DNA from: CAJQQY01 sp045104975
Lineage (GTDB): Bacteria; Bacteroidota; Bacteroidia; Chitinophagales; Saprospiraceae
Reading direction: 5' to 3'
DNA: 64,000 bases
NCBI GenBank assembly: GCA_045104975.1
Contig: JBGCCY010000124.1
Coordinates: 1-64,000, forward strand
Made by a program: the position numbers and the translations under genes. Numbering within the stretch: position 1 is the stretch's first letter; every line of letters starts with the position of its first letter. The notes below the pieces were generated by a model. The model saw only the letters and a list, made by a program, of their open reading frames with translations. It had not been told where the DNA came from and searched no databases. This document shows, in pieces, positions 1-8,365 of the stretch.

Positions 1-2475
1 CAAAGTATCAGGATAATTTCCATTGATAAACTGCCAATCACCACCAACAAAAAGCGAATCCCCTTGACAGATTTCCATTGGAATATTTTGGGAGAAAATT
101 GAGTTAACTACCAAATTCGTATTTACAATCGAATCACAACCATCAGCAGTCATATAAGTATCGGAATAATTTCCAGCGATAAATTGCCAAGCACCGCCCA
201 CAAAAAGGGAGTCGCCTTGGCAGATTTCAGCAGAGGTATTTTGTGGAGAGTTTACAGAAAAATAACCCACTATAATTTCATCCACAGCTGTACAAGAAGC
301 TGGCCCACAAGTAACTGTAACGGTATAGGTTCCTGCAGCCGAAATAGTAATTGATTGACTTGTCGGTCCATTTGACCAATTGTAAGTGCAACCATTATTC
401 TCAGCCGAAACAACCAAAGTTTCCGCTGGACAAAGCATTGTATCATTTGGTAAAACTACTTGAACTGTATCGTAATTTATCGAAATACAATCTACCGTGG
501 TACATCCATCAACAGATGTAACGGTAACACAATAATCGGTTTCGTCATTTCCATAAATCATTTGAGAACTAGCTCCAGTTGACCAATTATAACTCATCCC
601 ACCTGCTCCAGCATCGAGTAAAATACTATCTCCTGCACACAAAGTTGTATTATTTCCCAAATCAACATTTGGAACAATTCCAGGACTAATAATTATTTCA
701 TCTGTACTAGTACATCCAAATTCGCAAGTAATCGTTACTGAATAAGTACCAGCTATTGTTGGATTGATGATAGATGTGGTCGCACCCGTTGACCAAGTAT
801 AAGTACAAGTTGGAGTTGTCGCATCCAAAGGAATTGACTCCCCTGGACAAATTTCAGTATCAGGTCCCAAATCAACAGTAGGAGAGGGATGCCACTCGAC
901 GGTTACCGAAGTTGTATCGGGACAACAATTTGCATTGGTAACGATAACTGTATAAGTAGTGGTAGCAGTAGGTGTAACGGTGATGGAATTAGTGGAAGCA
1001 TTTCCTCCATTTGCATCCCATTGGTAAGTACAATTATCACAAGCTCCCGTAACCGCTGTAAGCGTAATTGATTCCCCTTCACAAACCTCTTCATCTGCCA
1101 AATCAGGAATATCAAAATTACAAGAAAGTTTAAATGCCCAATTATCAAAAACACCATAATTTGTAGAAGGAACATCTCCATTATTATCAGAAATAGTATA
1201 ACCTCCTACGATATAACTTCCATCAGAATTTCTTCTAAAATCTCTAACCTCTTCATATTGATCGCCCCCGTAATTTTTTTCCCAAATTAAATTTCCATTA
1301 GCATCTACAAAATTTAACCAATAGTCACCTGCTCCAATATTTGGATCAGTCACATCACCATTTGCTCCGGAATTAGTTATTCCTCCAAAAATATAATTTG
1401 TTACACAATCCGTCAGGTCAACTATTTCGACACTATAAATTCGATCTAAATCACTCCCTCCATAACTCTGATCCCAAGTAATTGCACCTGCACTATTTAC
1501 TTTTATCGCCCAACAATCCTCTCCGCCAATATTGGCAGCCGTTTTATTATTTGGTAAATTGATTGGATCAGAATCTGAGAATCCACCAATAATCAAACCT
1601 CCATCAGAGGTAACTTCCATATCCCAAAGTTGATCATTTCCCGTTCCTCCATAAGAAAAATCCCAGAGATAATTTCCATTCAAATCCACTTTGACAATCC
1701 AATAATCCCAAGAACCAAAGTTGGCAGTTGTTTTATCTTTGCTTATTCCAGAAATAGAATAACCTCCCAAAAAGAATCCATCTGTCGTTTCTCTCACCAC
1801 TTCCAAAAAATCAAAATTATCTCCACCAATCGAATTATCCCATAAAATAGCACCAGTAGTTCCATCCAACTTTGTAATCCAATAATCAGGTGAATTGTCT
1901 ACTATATTCATCGTATCGCCTCCAATCAAGAGGCCTCCATCGGAAGTTTCAATTATTGATTTGGCATTATCACCTTGGGTACTTCCAAATCGAGAAGTCC
2001 AAAGAATATTTCCAAGTCCATCTATTTTTACCACCCAAGCATCGTACACAAATGGATTTCCAGCAGGCACATCGCAACTCGCTGGTGAAGTCGACCGCCC
2101 AACTAGAGCATAACCCCCATCGGAAGTTTCGATCATATCATAAAGTTCCTCATTGGCAGAACCTCCGAATAAAGTATCCCATTCTGTATTTCCATCAATG
2201 TCAGTCTTGACAATCCAATAATCTGAATTGCCCGTTCCACAAAAAGGATCATTGATATTTCCAGTTGTAGCGTTTTGGAAAGCCTTTCCTCCCAAAATAA
2301 AACCGCCATCAGAAGTTTCAAAACTGGCATATAGGTCTTCGAAAAAACCTGCCCCATACATATTGTTGAAAGTAGGATGAATGGTTAAATCTTGTCCAAA
2401 AGCAGAATGGTTAACTATTAGAGAAGCTAATAGCAAAAGAAAAGAATACAAGCATTTCCTTAGCGTGTTGTTCAT
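1..2475 (-). CDS. Large secreted beta-propeller / Ig-like repeat protein (C-terminus cut off)
   Basis: The gene starts at 2475 and runs off the left edge in frame; 825 residues are visible. An N-terminal signal peptide (about residues 1-28, ending AFGQ) is followed by seven repeats built around TSDGG...GG and a DYWIVK-D-GN-W strand (about 30-445), as expected of a seven-bladed propeller. Then come Ig/PKD-like modules opening with CEGES, CPGES or CAGDS and ending in TYTV-type strands (about 455-740), then short repeats of the form ICQGDSLFVGG-W-F-GNY (about 745-825). In Bacteroidota such proteins are usually T9SS cargo anchored or released at the cell surface, but the C-terminal sorting domain would lie outside the window. 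Adhesion or matrix function is inference. Confidence 0.85.
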   Translation of the reverse strand, partial: MNNTLRKCLYSFLLLLASLIVNHSAFGQDLTIHPTFNNMYGAGFFEDLYASFETSDGGFILGGKAFQNATTGNINDPFCGTGNSDYWIVKTDIDGNTEWDTLFGGSANEELYDMIETSDGGYALVGRSTSPASCDVPAGNPFVYDAWVVKIDGLGNILWTSRFGSTQGDNAKSIIETSDGGLLIGGDTMNIVDNSPDYWITKLDGTTGAILWDNSIGGDNFDFLEVVRETTDGFFLGGYSISGISKDKTTANFGSWDYWIVKVDLNGNYLWDFSYGGTGNDQLWDMEVTSDGGLIIGGFSDSDPINLPNNKTAANIGGEDCWAIKVNSAGAITWDQSYGGSDLDRIYSVEIVDLTDCVTNYIFGGITNSGANGDVTDPNIGAGDYWLNFVDANGNLIWEKNYGGDQYEEVRDFRRNSDGSYIVGGYTISDNNGDVPSTNYGVFDNWAFKLSCNFDIPDLADEEVCEGESITLTAVTGACDNCTYQWDANGGNASTNSITVTPTATTTYTVIVTNANCCPDTTSVTVEWHPSPTVDLGPDTEICPGESIPLDATTPTCTYTWSTGATTSIINPTIAGTYSVTITCEFGCTSTDEIIISPGIVPNVDLGNNTTLCAGDSILLDAGAGGMSYNWSTGASSQMIYGNDETDYCVTVTSVDGCTTVDCISINYDTVQVVLPNDTMLCPAETLVVSAENNGCTYNWSNGPTSQSITISAAGTYTVTVTCGPASCTAVDEIIVGYFSVNSPQNTSAEICQGDSLFVGGAWQFIAGNYSDTYMTADGCDSIVNTNLVVNSIFSQNIPMEICQGDSLFVGGDWQFINGNYPDTL

Positions 2476-2777
2476 GGGATTTACTTAAAAAAGCAAAGAA
2501 TTTTTAAAATAATATCGGTGGGTAGATAATGGTAAACAAGAGAACTAGATTACCTAAAGGAGATACACAAAGTTATTAGTTTTTGTAATTCTATGCAATT
2601 AAAACAATGAGTTAAAGTGTCTGGAATTAGCTTCCTGAATTATTACTTTTTTTTAATAAAACTTTGACAGTCAATGTGTTATAAAGTGTTGGGAAATGAT
2701 ATTTAATTTTTTTTATGAAAAATACAAGGAATAGGGTAGTTTATATATTAAGATAAAATGAAGTATGTTTAGAGTGT
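2476..2777. other. Intergenic, AT-rich, no gene seen
   Basis: About 300 bases upstream of the adhesin gene. I see no convincing ORF, RNA or clear promoter match. It presumably carries the promoter for the minus-strand adhesin gene. Confidence 0.5.
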
Positions 2778-2844
2778 GATTTGAGAAGTTTGACAATCTT
2801 TTCCAAGATCTAAAAACGGAAGCTCTCGTCAATCTTCTCAAATC
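2778..2844 (-). terminator. Inverted repeat downstream of pcs
   Basis: Arms of 17 bases (2778-2794 and 2828-2844, one mismatch, gatttgagaag-ttgac) are separated by a 33-base loop, directly after the pcs stop codon on the minus strand. A terminator or mRNA 3' structure is likely; the long loop and lack of a U-run make it weaker than the others in this window. Confidence 0.45.
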
Positions 2845-2870
2845 CTTGTTCTTAAGTCGATATTCCTTCA

Positions 2871-3575
2871 TTAATCTTCTATCCAAGTATTATAAATTGC
2901 CATTATGGCATAGTACCCTGTTGATATAATTATGCTGCCTATCCACCAGATATTTCGTTCAGGATAGAGCCATAAAATAGCCACACAAGAGACAATAAAA
3001 ATAATGGTATTAAATATTGTAAGCTTTTTAAATTTGCTCGCTTGACTGGGGTACACAAACTTTATGGGAGCAAAATGCAATGCTGCGAAGATAAGAATTA
3101 AAACTATATTCCAAGTGGAAGAAAAATCAAAAACAAAGAATAAAAAGAACACCACCATGTTCCATAAAACCGGGAATCCTAGAAAGTACATATCATCAGT
3201 CACCATTCCTGTTTTACCATAATAAACCGCAGAAACGAGTAAAATCACCGAAGTACAAAACATATTCCATTCGTCATTTACCAAATGAGCTTCATGAAAA
3301 AAGTAAGCAGGTATAATGGCATAGGTCGCAAAATCAATCACATAATCTATTGTTTTCCCATCAATTTCAGGTAAAACTTCTTTGACTTTAAACATCCGTG
3401 CAAATGTTCCGTCCACTCCATCGATAACCAAACAAGCCACTAACCACAACATTGCTATTCGCCATTCTTGCTCATTAATAGCCAGAATTGCCATAAAGCC
3501 TGCGACCAATCCTGAAGCGGTGAATAAATGGACACTCCAAGCCAACGTTTTTTCTAAAGGAGAAAAAGTATTCAT
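2871..3575 (-). CDS. pcs: Phosphatidylcholine synthase (CDP-alcohol phosphatidyltransferase)
   Basis: This integral membrane enzyme would condense choline with CDP-diacylglycerol to give phosphatidylcholine and CMP. The 234-residue protein has about eight hydrophobic segments. The CDP-alcohol transferase motif occurs at about residues 52-81 as DG-x2-AR, then exactly 12 residues, then G-x3-D-x3-D (DGTFAR ... GKTIDYVID). The 12-residue spacer is the variant known for Pcs; other family members have 8. Length fits Pcs. The enzyme needs imported choline, and a choline-transporter-like gene lies 2.1 kb away (5719-7299), which supports the assignment. The gene is divergent from 3669 and probably monocistronic. 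Confidence 0.87.
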   Translation of the reverse strand: MNTFSPLEKTLAWSVHLFTASGLVAGFMAILAINEQEWRIAMLWLVACLVIDGVDGTFARMFKVKEVLPEIDGKTIDYVIDFATYAIIPAYFFHEAHLVNDEWNMFCTSVILLVSAVYYGKTGMVTDDMYFLGFPVLWNMVVFFLFFVFDFSSTWNIVLILIFAALHFAPIKFVYPSQASKFKKLTIFNTIIFIVSCVAILWLYPERNIWWIGSIIISTGYYAIMAIYNTWIED

Positions 3576-3668
3576 ATGTTTATTTGTTTTGACGTAGCGT
3601 TTTTTATATTTATGATGTTAGATTTATCACAATCATGATGTGAAATTAAATAAATAGTGAATTTATCT

Positions 3669-4241
3669 ATGGATTTTTCAAAGATAAAAAAAAGCCTTTT
3701 GCAAATTACTAAAGAAATGATTCCTGTTATTTTAGGAATTATGATTGCGCTGTGGATTAATAATTGGCAAAAAAATAAAGAAGATAAGGTTTTTATTAGC
3801 CATGTTTTCCAATCTATTCAAAAAGAACATGCTGAAAATGTTGAGGAACTTCAAAAAGTTATTTCTTTGCATGAAAGTTTGGGAGATTCGATTGATTATT
3901 ATTTAGATGATGAAGAAATCATACTAGGGCAACTAATTCAAATTGTTGGAGGCTTAAAGGTTGTTCTCATCGGTAATATTTCGTGGAAAGCTTTTATTGG
4001 AAATGATATTAGATTATTAGATTTTAAAATAGTAAAATATCTCTCATCAATTGATGAACAAAAGGATCTTTATCAAAAACAAACTCAATTACTGAGTAAT
4101 TTTATGTTAGAAAAAATCTATAGTAAAGATGAATTGGACAAGAGTATTTTTTTGGGACTTTTAAATGATTTATTGGGGACTGAAAAGGAACTCTTAAAAG
4201 ATCATATCAAATTACAGGAATTACTTAAAGTTATTGATTAA
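3669..4241 (+). CDS. Small membrane-anchored protein, DUF6090-like
   Basis: About 190 residues. A single N-terminal membrane segment (around residues 15-30, PVILGIMIALWINNW) is followed by a charged, helical soluble region. The segment ending in ALWINNW followed by a lysine-rich stretch resembles the Bacteroidota DUF6090 family, of unknown function. ATG at 3669 is chosen; a GTG four codons upstream (3657) is possible. Its stop lies 16 bases before the next gene, so the two may be co-transcribed. Family membership is by eye only. Confidence 0.65.
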   Translation: MDFSKIKKSLLQITKEMIPVILGIMIALWINNWQKNKEDKVFISHVFQSIQKEHAENVEELQKVISLHESLGDSIDYYLDDEEIILGQLIQIVGGLKVVLIGNISWKAFIGNDIRLLDFKIVKYLSSIDEQKDLYQKQTQLLSNFMLEKIYSKDELDKSIFLGLLNDLLGTEKELLKDHIKLQELLKVID

Positions 4242-4257
4242 AAAATAAGAATATAGA

Positions 4258-4716
4258 ATGAACCAATACGAAATCAAAGAAGCCCTTCTCGAAAAAGTCG
4301 AAGAATTGATTTATCAAAAAATATCTGTTTTTCAAAAGATGATGGATGATGCTCAAGACAGCGCCAACAATGAAACCAAAAGTAGCGCTGGGGATAAATT
4401 CGAAACAGGTCGTGCTATGATGCATATCGAGCGAGACAAGAATGCCCAACAACTTTCTGAGGCTCGTAAATTAGAATTGTTTTTAAGCCAAATCAAATCT
4501 GATCGGATTTTTGATCGAGTGGCTTTCGGTAGTGTGGTGCAAACTGATTTTGGGAATTATTTTATCTCCATCGCAGCAGGAAGAATTATGGTTGATGAGA
4601 AAAAATATTTCGCTATTTCTCCGCAAGCACCTCTTGCGAAAGAAATGATGCAAAAAGAAAAAGGCGACACCATCACGTTTAATGATAAGCCAATAAAAAT
4701 TTTAGAGGTATTCTAA
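4258..4716 (+). CDS. GreA/GreB-like C-terminal domain protein
   Basis: A 152-residue cytoplasmic protein with no signal peptide. The N-terminal half is helical and charged. The last 35 residues (SPQAPLAKEMMQKEKGDTI...) match the FKBP-like C-terminal domain of GreA/GreB, in which S-P-x-x-P-L-x-x-x-L-x-x-x-K-x-G-D is conserved. The usual GreA coiled-coil with its acidic tip is shorter or altered here, so a role at RNA polymerase is possible but not shown. Database labels for such Bacteroidota proteins (for example 3-oxoacyl-ACP synthase) are not supported by anything visible. Confidence 0.65.
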   Translation: MNQYEIKEALLEKVEELIYQKISVFQKMMDDAQDSANNETKSSAGDKFETGRAMMHIERDKNAQQLSEARKLELFLSQIKSDRIFDRVAFGSVVQTDFGNYFISIAAGRIMVDEKKYFAISPQAPLAKEMMQKEKGDTITFNDKPIKILEVF

Positions 4717-4723
4717 AAATAAG

Positions 4724-4758
4724 TCATTCCGAATTTTCATTTTTAAAATTCGGAATGA
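4724..4758. terminator. Bidirectional terminator hairpin
   Basis: A perfect 14-bp stem (tcattccgaatttt and its complement) with a short loop sits between two convergent genes, with A/T-rich tracts on both sides. It can serve the Gre-like gene on plus and the DUF2059 gene on minus. Confidence 0.8.
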
Positions 4759-4793
4759 TGCTTAGATAGAATAAATTGTTTTTTTCTGATTGC

Positions 4794-5603
4794 TTACATT
4801 TTGGAGTTTGATTTCCCATAATTAATGGCTTCTCCTTTCATCATTCCATCATCCATTCCTTCAAATTTAGTGATGAACTTATACCCATTTTTCGTCACTT
4901 CGTAAATATTGGTAATCAAAGCATGTTTGCTCATTTCTTTTTCAATCGTATCGTCTTGGCATTTAATTACAGTCATTGAATATTTACATGGAGTCAACCA
5001 TTCTACTTTAAAACTGCAAATGTCTTCTCCATCCAAACTTTCCATTTGACGATCCTCTTTTCTAGTAACAATAGCATTAATGTCAGACCCAGGCATCTTG
5101 ATTTTCCATTTTCCATTTTTGACTTCGCCGCACTCCGATGGTTCTGCATTCATTTTATAGTCGTCTGAATCTAAAATTTTAGCTGCAATTTTTTCACCCA
5201 ATTCTTCTCCCCAGATTGCTCCTTTTTGCATAGACTCTGCAACAATCATTGGCATTTTACTGACCATCTTTTTTCCCACTTCGGATTCATGAAATTCAAT
5301 AATGCCATTAATTTCTTCCAACGTAAAATGTTTTTTATAAATAGGAACAATCAATTTATATAAATCTTCTCGGCCCATTTTTATAGCTTCTTCTTTAAAT
5401 GTTTCAAAAAACTCTTTGCTTAATGTATTTTCATAAACATCTTTTTGTAAATCAATCATTTGGATGAGTGCGACATCAAACGCTTCTTTCGATCCTGAAA
5501 TATCAAGTAAGTGAATGACTCGTTGTTCCATAGTATCTTGATCTTGGCTTTGTAGATTTCCAAAACTAATCAAGAAAATAATTACAGATAATAACGTTTT
5601 CAT
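4794..5603 (-). CDS. Secreted DUF2059-domain protein
   Basis: The start is placed at 5603, where MKTLLSVIIFLISFGNLQSQ forms a clean signal peptide; a longer reading to 5756 adds 51 residues of AT-rich leader and would run into the divergent transporter gene. Residues about 75-150 (YKKHFTLEEINGIIEFHESE...GKKM) fit DUF2059, a helical domain found in exported proteins of unknown function. The C-terminal half has about four cysteines and a beta-rich pattern I do not recognise. It is divergent from the choline-type transporter with a 115-base shared upstream region, so common regulation is possible. Confidence 0.72.
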   Translation of the reverse strand: MKTLLSVIIFLISFGNLQSQDQDTMEQRVIHLLDISGSKEAFDVALIQMIDLQKDVYENTLSKEFFETFKEEAIKMGREDLYKLIVPIYKKHFTLEEINGIIEFHESEVGKKMVSKMPMIVAESMQKGAIWGEELGEKIAAKILDSDDYKMNAEPSECGEVKNGKWKIKMPGSDINAIVTRKEDRQMESLDGEDICSFKVEWLTPCKYSMTVIKCQDDTIEKEMSKHALITNIYEVTKNGYKFITKFEGMDDGMMKGEAINYGKSNSKM

Positions 5604-5718
5604 ATTTTTATTTTTTTGTGAAATAATAAAATCAAAATTAAGATTAAAAATTGATTTCTTATATTCGATTTTCAAAACAGAAATAATGATTTCGAAAGTC
5701 AGCCTATAAATTATAACA

Positions 5719-7299
5719 ATGAATTTACAAAATAACTCAAAAATACTTCCGACCATTTTGCTATTAATTTTTTTGGTTGCCTGCGGACTGTATTTATACG
5801 CAACGGGTGCTCCAGTTTTGTGGTCAGGATTTATTGCTATGATGTTTTTTTATGCCTTAATATTTTATTTCGGTTCCTACGTTGCAGGCAAGCAAAAAGC
5901 AAAAGATAAAAATGACACGATGCTTGCTGGACGTTCGATTCCATTGTTCATCGGAATATTTACGATGAGTGCGACATGGGTCGGCGGAGGTTATATCAAT
6001 GGAACTGCTGAGTCCGCCAAAACAGGTTTGGTGTGGGTGCAAGCACCTTGGGGTTATGCGATTAGTTTAATCATTGGTGGATTGTTTTTCGCTAGAATTA
6101 TGCGACGACATCAATTTAAAACCATGCTCGATCCACTTTCGCAACGTTTTGGAAAACGCATGGCAGCACTTCTTTTTATTCCTGCATTGTCTGGAGAAAT
6201 ATTTTGGACAGCTGCAATTCTCACCGCTTTGGGAACTACTTTCGGCACCGTCCTCGGCTTAGATACTCAACCTGCTATTATACTTTCTGCGATTATCGCA
6301 ATTGCTTACACCGCAATCGGAGGCTTGTGGGCAGTAGCTTTGACAGATGTTGTACAGATGATTTTATTGTTGGGAGGATTAGCTTTGGTTGTTCCCGTAG
6401 CAATGAATTCAGTTGGAGGATGGGATGTTGCTTGGGCAGCTTATGTGGAAAAAAATGGAGCCACCGCTACCTTCCTTCCGAGTCATGAAAACTTAGGAAG
6501 TTACTATTGGATGTGGTGGGATTATGCGTTGCTTTTGATGTTTGGAGGAATTCCATGGCAAGTATATTTTCAGCGAGTACTCTCTTCGAAAGATGAAAAC
6601 ACGGCTGTTCGATTATCTATTTTTGCAGGAGTCATTTGTATTGTTGCAGCAATCCCGGCGGTGCTGATTGGCATCATCGGAGGAGTAGCAGATTGGGAAA
6701 TGATTGGAGCAGTTCCAGGAAGTGATAGTTCAATTTTGCCACATGTGATTCGATATTTGACTAACCCTTGGGTAGCGACCATTGGTTTGGGAGCTGTTGC
6801 GGCAGCGGTGATGTCGTCGGTGGATTCTTCGATTTTGTCAGCTTCGTCGATGGCAGGTTGGAATGTATTTCGCCCCTTAGTAAAACCCAATATCACTCCT
6901 TCGAATTTAGAAAAAGTGATCAAGCGGTGTATTTGGATCATTGGAATTGCAGCGACACTTTTGGCGATTAATGTGCAGAGTGTTTATGATCTTTGGGTAC
7001 TGTGTAGCGACTTTGTTTATTGTCTTTTGTTTCCTGCTTTGGTTTGTGCTTTGTTTGATAAAAAGGCAAATACAATTGGTGCAATTTCAGGATTTGCAGT
7101 TAGTTTTATTTTGCGATTTGGAGGAGGCGAACCAACTTTAAATATTCCAAATATGATTCCTTATCCGATGATGGAAGGGGAGACGGTGTTGTTCCCATTT
7201 CGGACTTTGGCGATGGTGTGTGGGTTGGTGACGATTATAGTAGTGTCGAGGTTGACGCAAAATATTTCTGCTCCAAGGGTATTGGTAAAAATGGATTAA
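5719..7299 (+). CDS. Sodium:solute symporter resembling high-affinity choline transporter (CHT/SLC5A7)
   Basis: A 526-residue polytopic membrane protein of the SSS/SLC5 family with about 13 hydrophobic segments. Several stretches match what I know of animal choline transporter CHT1 very closely: GGxYINGTAE, FIPALSGEIFWTAAI, GGIPWQVYFQRVLSS, and AAVMSSVDSSILSASSM, plus a late GGEPTLN and PFRTLAMV. The last serine-rich segment is the Na2-site helix of SSS transporters. Choline (or a related quaternary amine) import driven by sodium is therefore the best call; substrate is inference. Pcs, which consumes choline, is encoded 2.1 kb upstream. A 34-bp inverted repeat follows the stop codon. Confidence 0.85.
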   Translation: MNLQNNSKILPTILLLIFLVACGLYLYATGAPVLWSGFIAMMFFYALIFYFGSYVAGKQKAKDKNDTMLAGRSIPLFIGIFTMSATWVGGGYINGTAESAKTGLVWVQAPWGYAISLIIGGLFFARIMRRHQFKTMLDPLSQRFGKRMAALLFIPALSGEIFWTAAILTALGTTFGTVLGLDTQPAIILSAIIAIAYTAIGGLWAVALTDVVQMILLLGGLALVVPVAMNSVGGWDVAWAAYVEKNGATATFLPSHENLGSYYWMWWDYALLLMFGGIPWQVYFQRVLSSKDENTAVRLSIFAGVICIVAAIPAVLIGIIGGVADWEMIGAVPGSDSSILPHVIRYLTNPWVATIGLGAVAAAVMSSVDSSILSASSMAGWNVFRPLVKPNITPSNLEKVIKRCIWIIGIAATLLAINVQSVYDLWVLCSDFVYCLLFPALVCALFDKKANTIGAISGFAVSFILRFGGGEPTLNIPNMIPYPMMEGETVLFPFRTLAMVCGLVTIIVVSRLTQNISAPRVLVKMD

Positions 7300-7306
7300 T
7301 GAATTT

Positions 7307-7394
7307 TTTGTTACTGACTTGGACTGACTATTATGACTTTTTTTTTTTTTTTTTTAAGAGAAAGTCATTATAGTCAGCCCAAGTCAGTAACAAA
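7307..7394. repeat. Long inverted repeat, probable terminator
   Basis: Arms of 34 bases (7307-7340 and 7361-7394) differ at two positions and enclose a 20-base T-rich loop. It begins 8 bases after the symporter stop and ends 16 bases before the next start codon, so it probably ends the symporter mRNA and shapes the leader of the reductase gene. Confidence 0.8.
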
Positions 7395-7409
7395 TTATAA
7401 AAGTAAAAT

Positions 7410-8285
7410 ATGAAAAAACTACTCGTCACAGGCATCTCAGGTTTCCTAGGTTGGCACATCGCTAAACATTTGCAAGGTGATTTTCAACTCCTAGGGATTT
7501 ACAATAAAACAAAACCAGACCTGAAAAATATTCAATTCGAACAACTCGACTTAATCAATCAATCCGCTGTTTCTATTTTCCTAAAAAAACATCAACCCGA
7601 TGCCATTTTACATTTAGCAGCCAATTCAAATCCAAATGATTGCGAACAAAATCCTCTTTCTCAAATCATTAATGTCAAAGTAACTGAACACTTGGCTAGT
7701 TATTGCGCTGCGCAAAATATCCAATTTTTATTCACATCTACAGACCTAATTTTCGATGGAAAAAATGCGCCGTATTCGCTAACCGATACTCCCAATCCAA
7801 TCATGGTTTATGGAAAACAAAAATTAGAAGCAGAGCAAAGAGTATGGAAAGTTAACCCAAAAGCAATTATTGCTCGAATGCCTTTAATGTATGGATTGCC
7901 AAAAAATGGATTAGGATTTATGAATGCTTGGTTGCGAAATTTGCAGGCTGGGAAAAATGTTTATTGTTTCACCGACGAGTATCGAACGGCAACTTTTGGA
8001 GGAGATGCAGCGCAAGGGGTTTTTGCTTTGCTGAAAAGTAAGACCAATGGAATTTTTCATTTAGGCGGACCAGAAAGAATGTCTCGTTTTGAATTTGCGA
8101 CGCAGATGGCAGAACATTTTGGATTGGATAAAAGTTTAATTATTCCTTCTTTACAAAAAGATGTGAACATGCCAGCAAAGCGTCCTGCTGATGTATCATT
8201 AGATTCTAACAAGACATTTACATTTGGTTTTTTACCAAAAAAAATGACAGACAATTTAGAAGGTTTGTCTACCATTCTTAAATAA
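7410..8285 (+). CDS. RmlD/dTDP-4-dehydrorhamnose reductase-like SDR protein
   Basis: A 291-residue extended short-chain dehydrogenase. The N-terminal Rossmann motif is GISGFLG (residues 8-14), a LHLAANSNP segment follows the fourth strand, and the catalytic pair is YGKQK (about 134-138) with an STDLIFDG substrate loop typical of RmlD-type NDP-sugar reductases. It would reduce a keto-sugar nucleotide or a similar substrate with NAD(P)H in the cytoplasm. No other sugar-nucleotide genes are adjacent, so involvement in dTDP-rhamnose synthesis specifically is not supported; several RmlD-like proteins act elsewhere. Confidence 0.75.
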   Translation: MKKLLVTGISGFLGWHIAKHLQGDFQLLGIYNKTKPDLKNIQFEQLDLINQSAVSIFLKKHQPDAILHLAANSNPNDCEQNPLSQIINVKVTEHLASYCAAQNIQFLFTSTDLIFDGKNAPYSLTDTPNPIMVYGKQKLEAEQRVWKVNPKAIIARMPLMYGLPKNGLGFMNAWLRNLQAGKNVYCFTDEYRTATFGGDAAQGVFALLKSKTNGIFHLGGPERMSRFEFATQMAEHFGLDKSLIIPSLQKDVNMPAKRPADVSLDSNKTFTFGFLPKKMTDNLEGLSTILK

Positions 8286-8365
8286 TGCTAGTATATCGTA
8301 AAACGGCAAACGAAATTTTTAGTGTAAAGTATTAAAGAGGTTTTAAATTCATTTGTGAGTAGTTA

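Noticed and set aside
889..1181. Short ORFs on both strands inside the left-edge adhesin gene
   Set aside because: The repeat-rich long frame on the minus strand is clearly coding; these are shadows with low-complexity translations.
5604..5756. N-terminal extension of the DUF2059 protein
   Set aside because: It would precede a perfect signal peptide and overlap the start of the divergent symporter gene.
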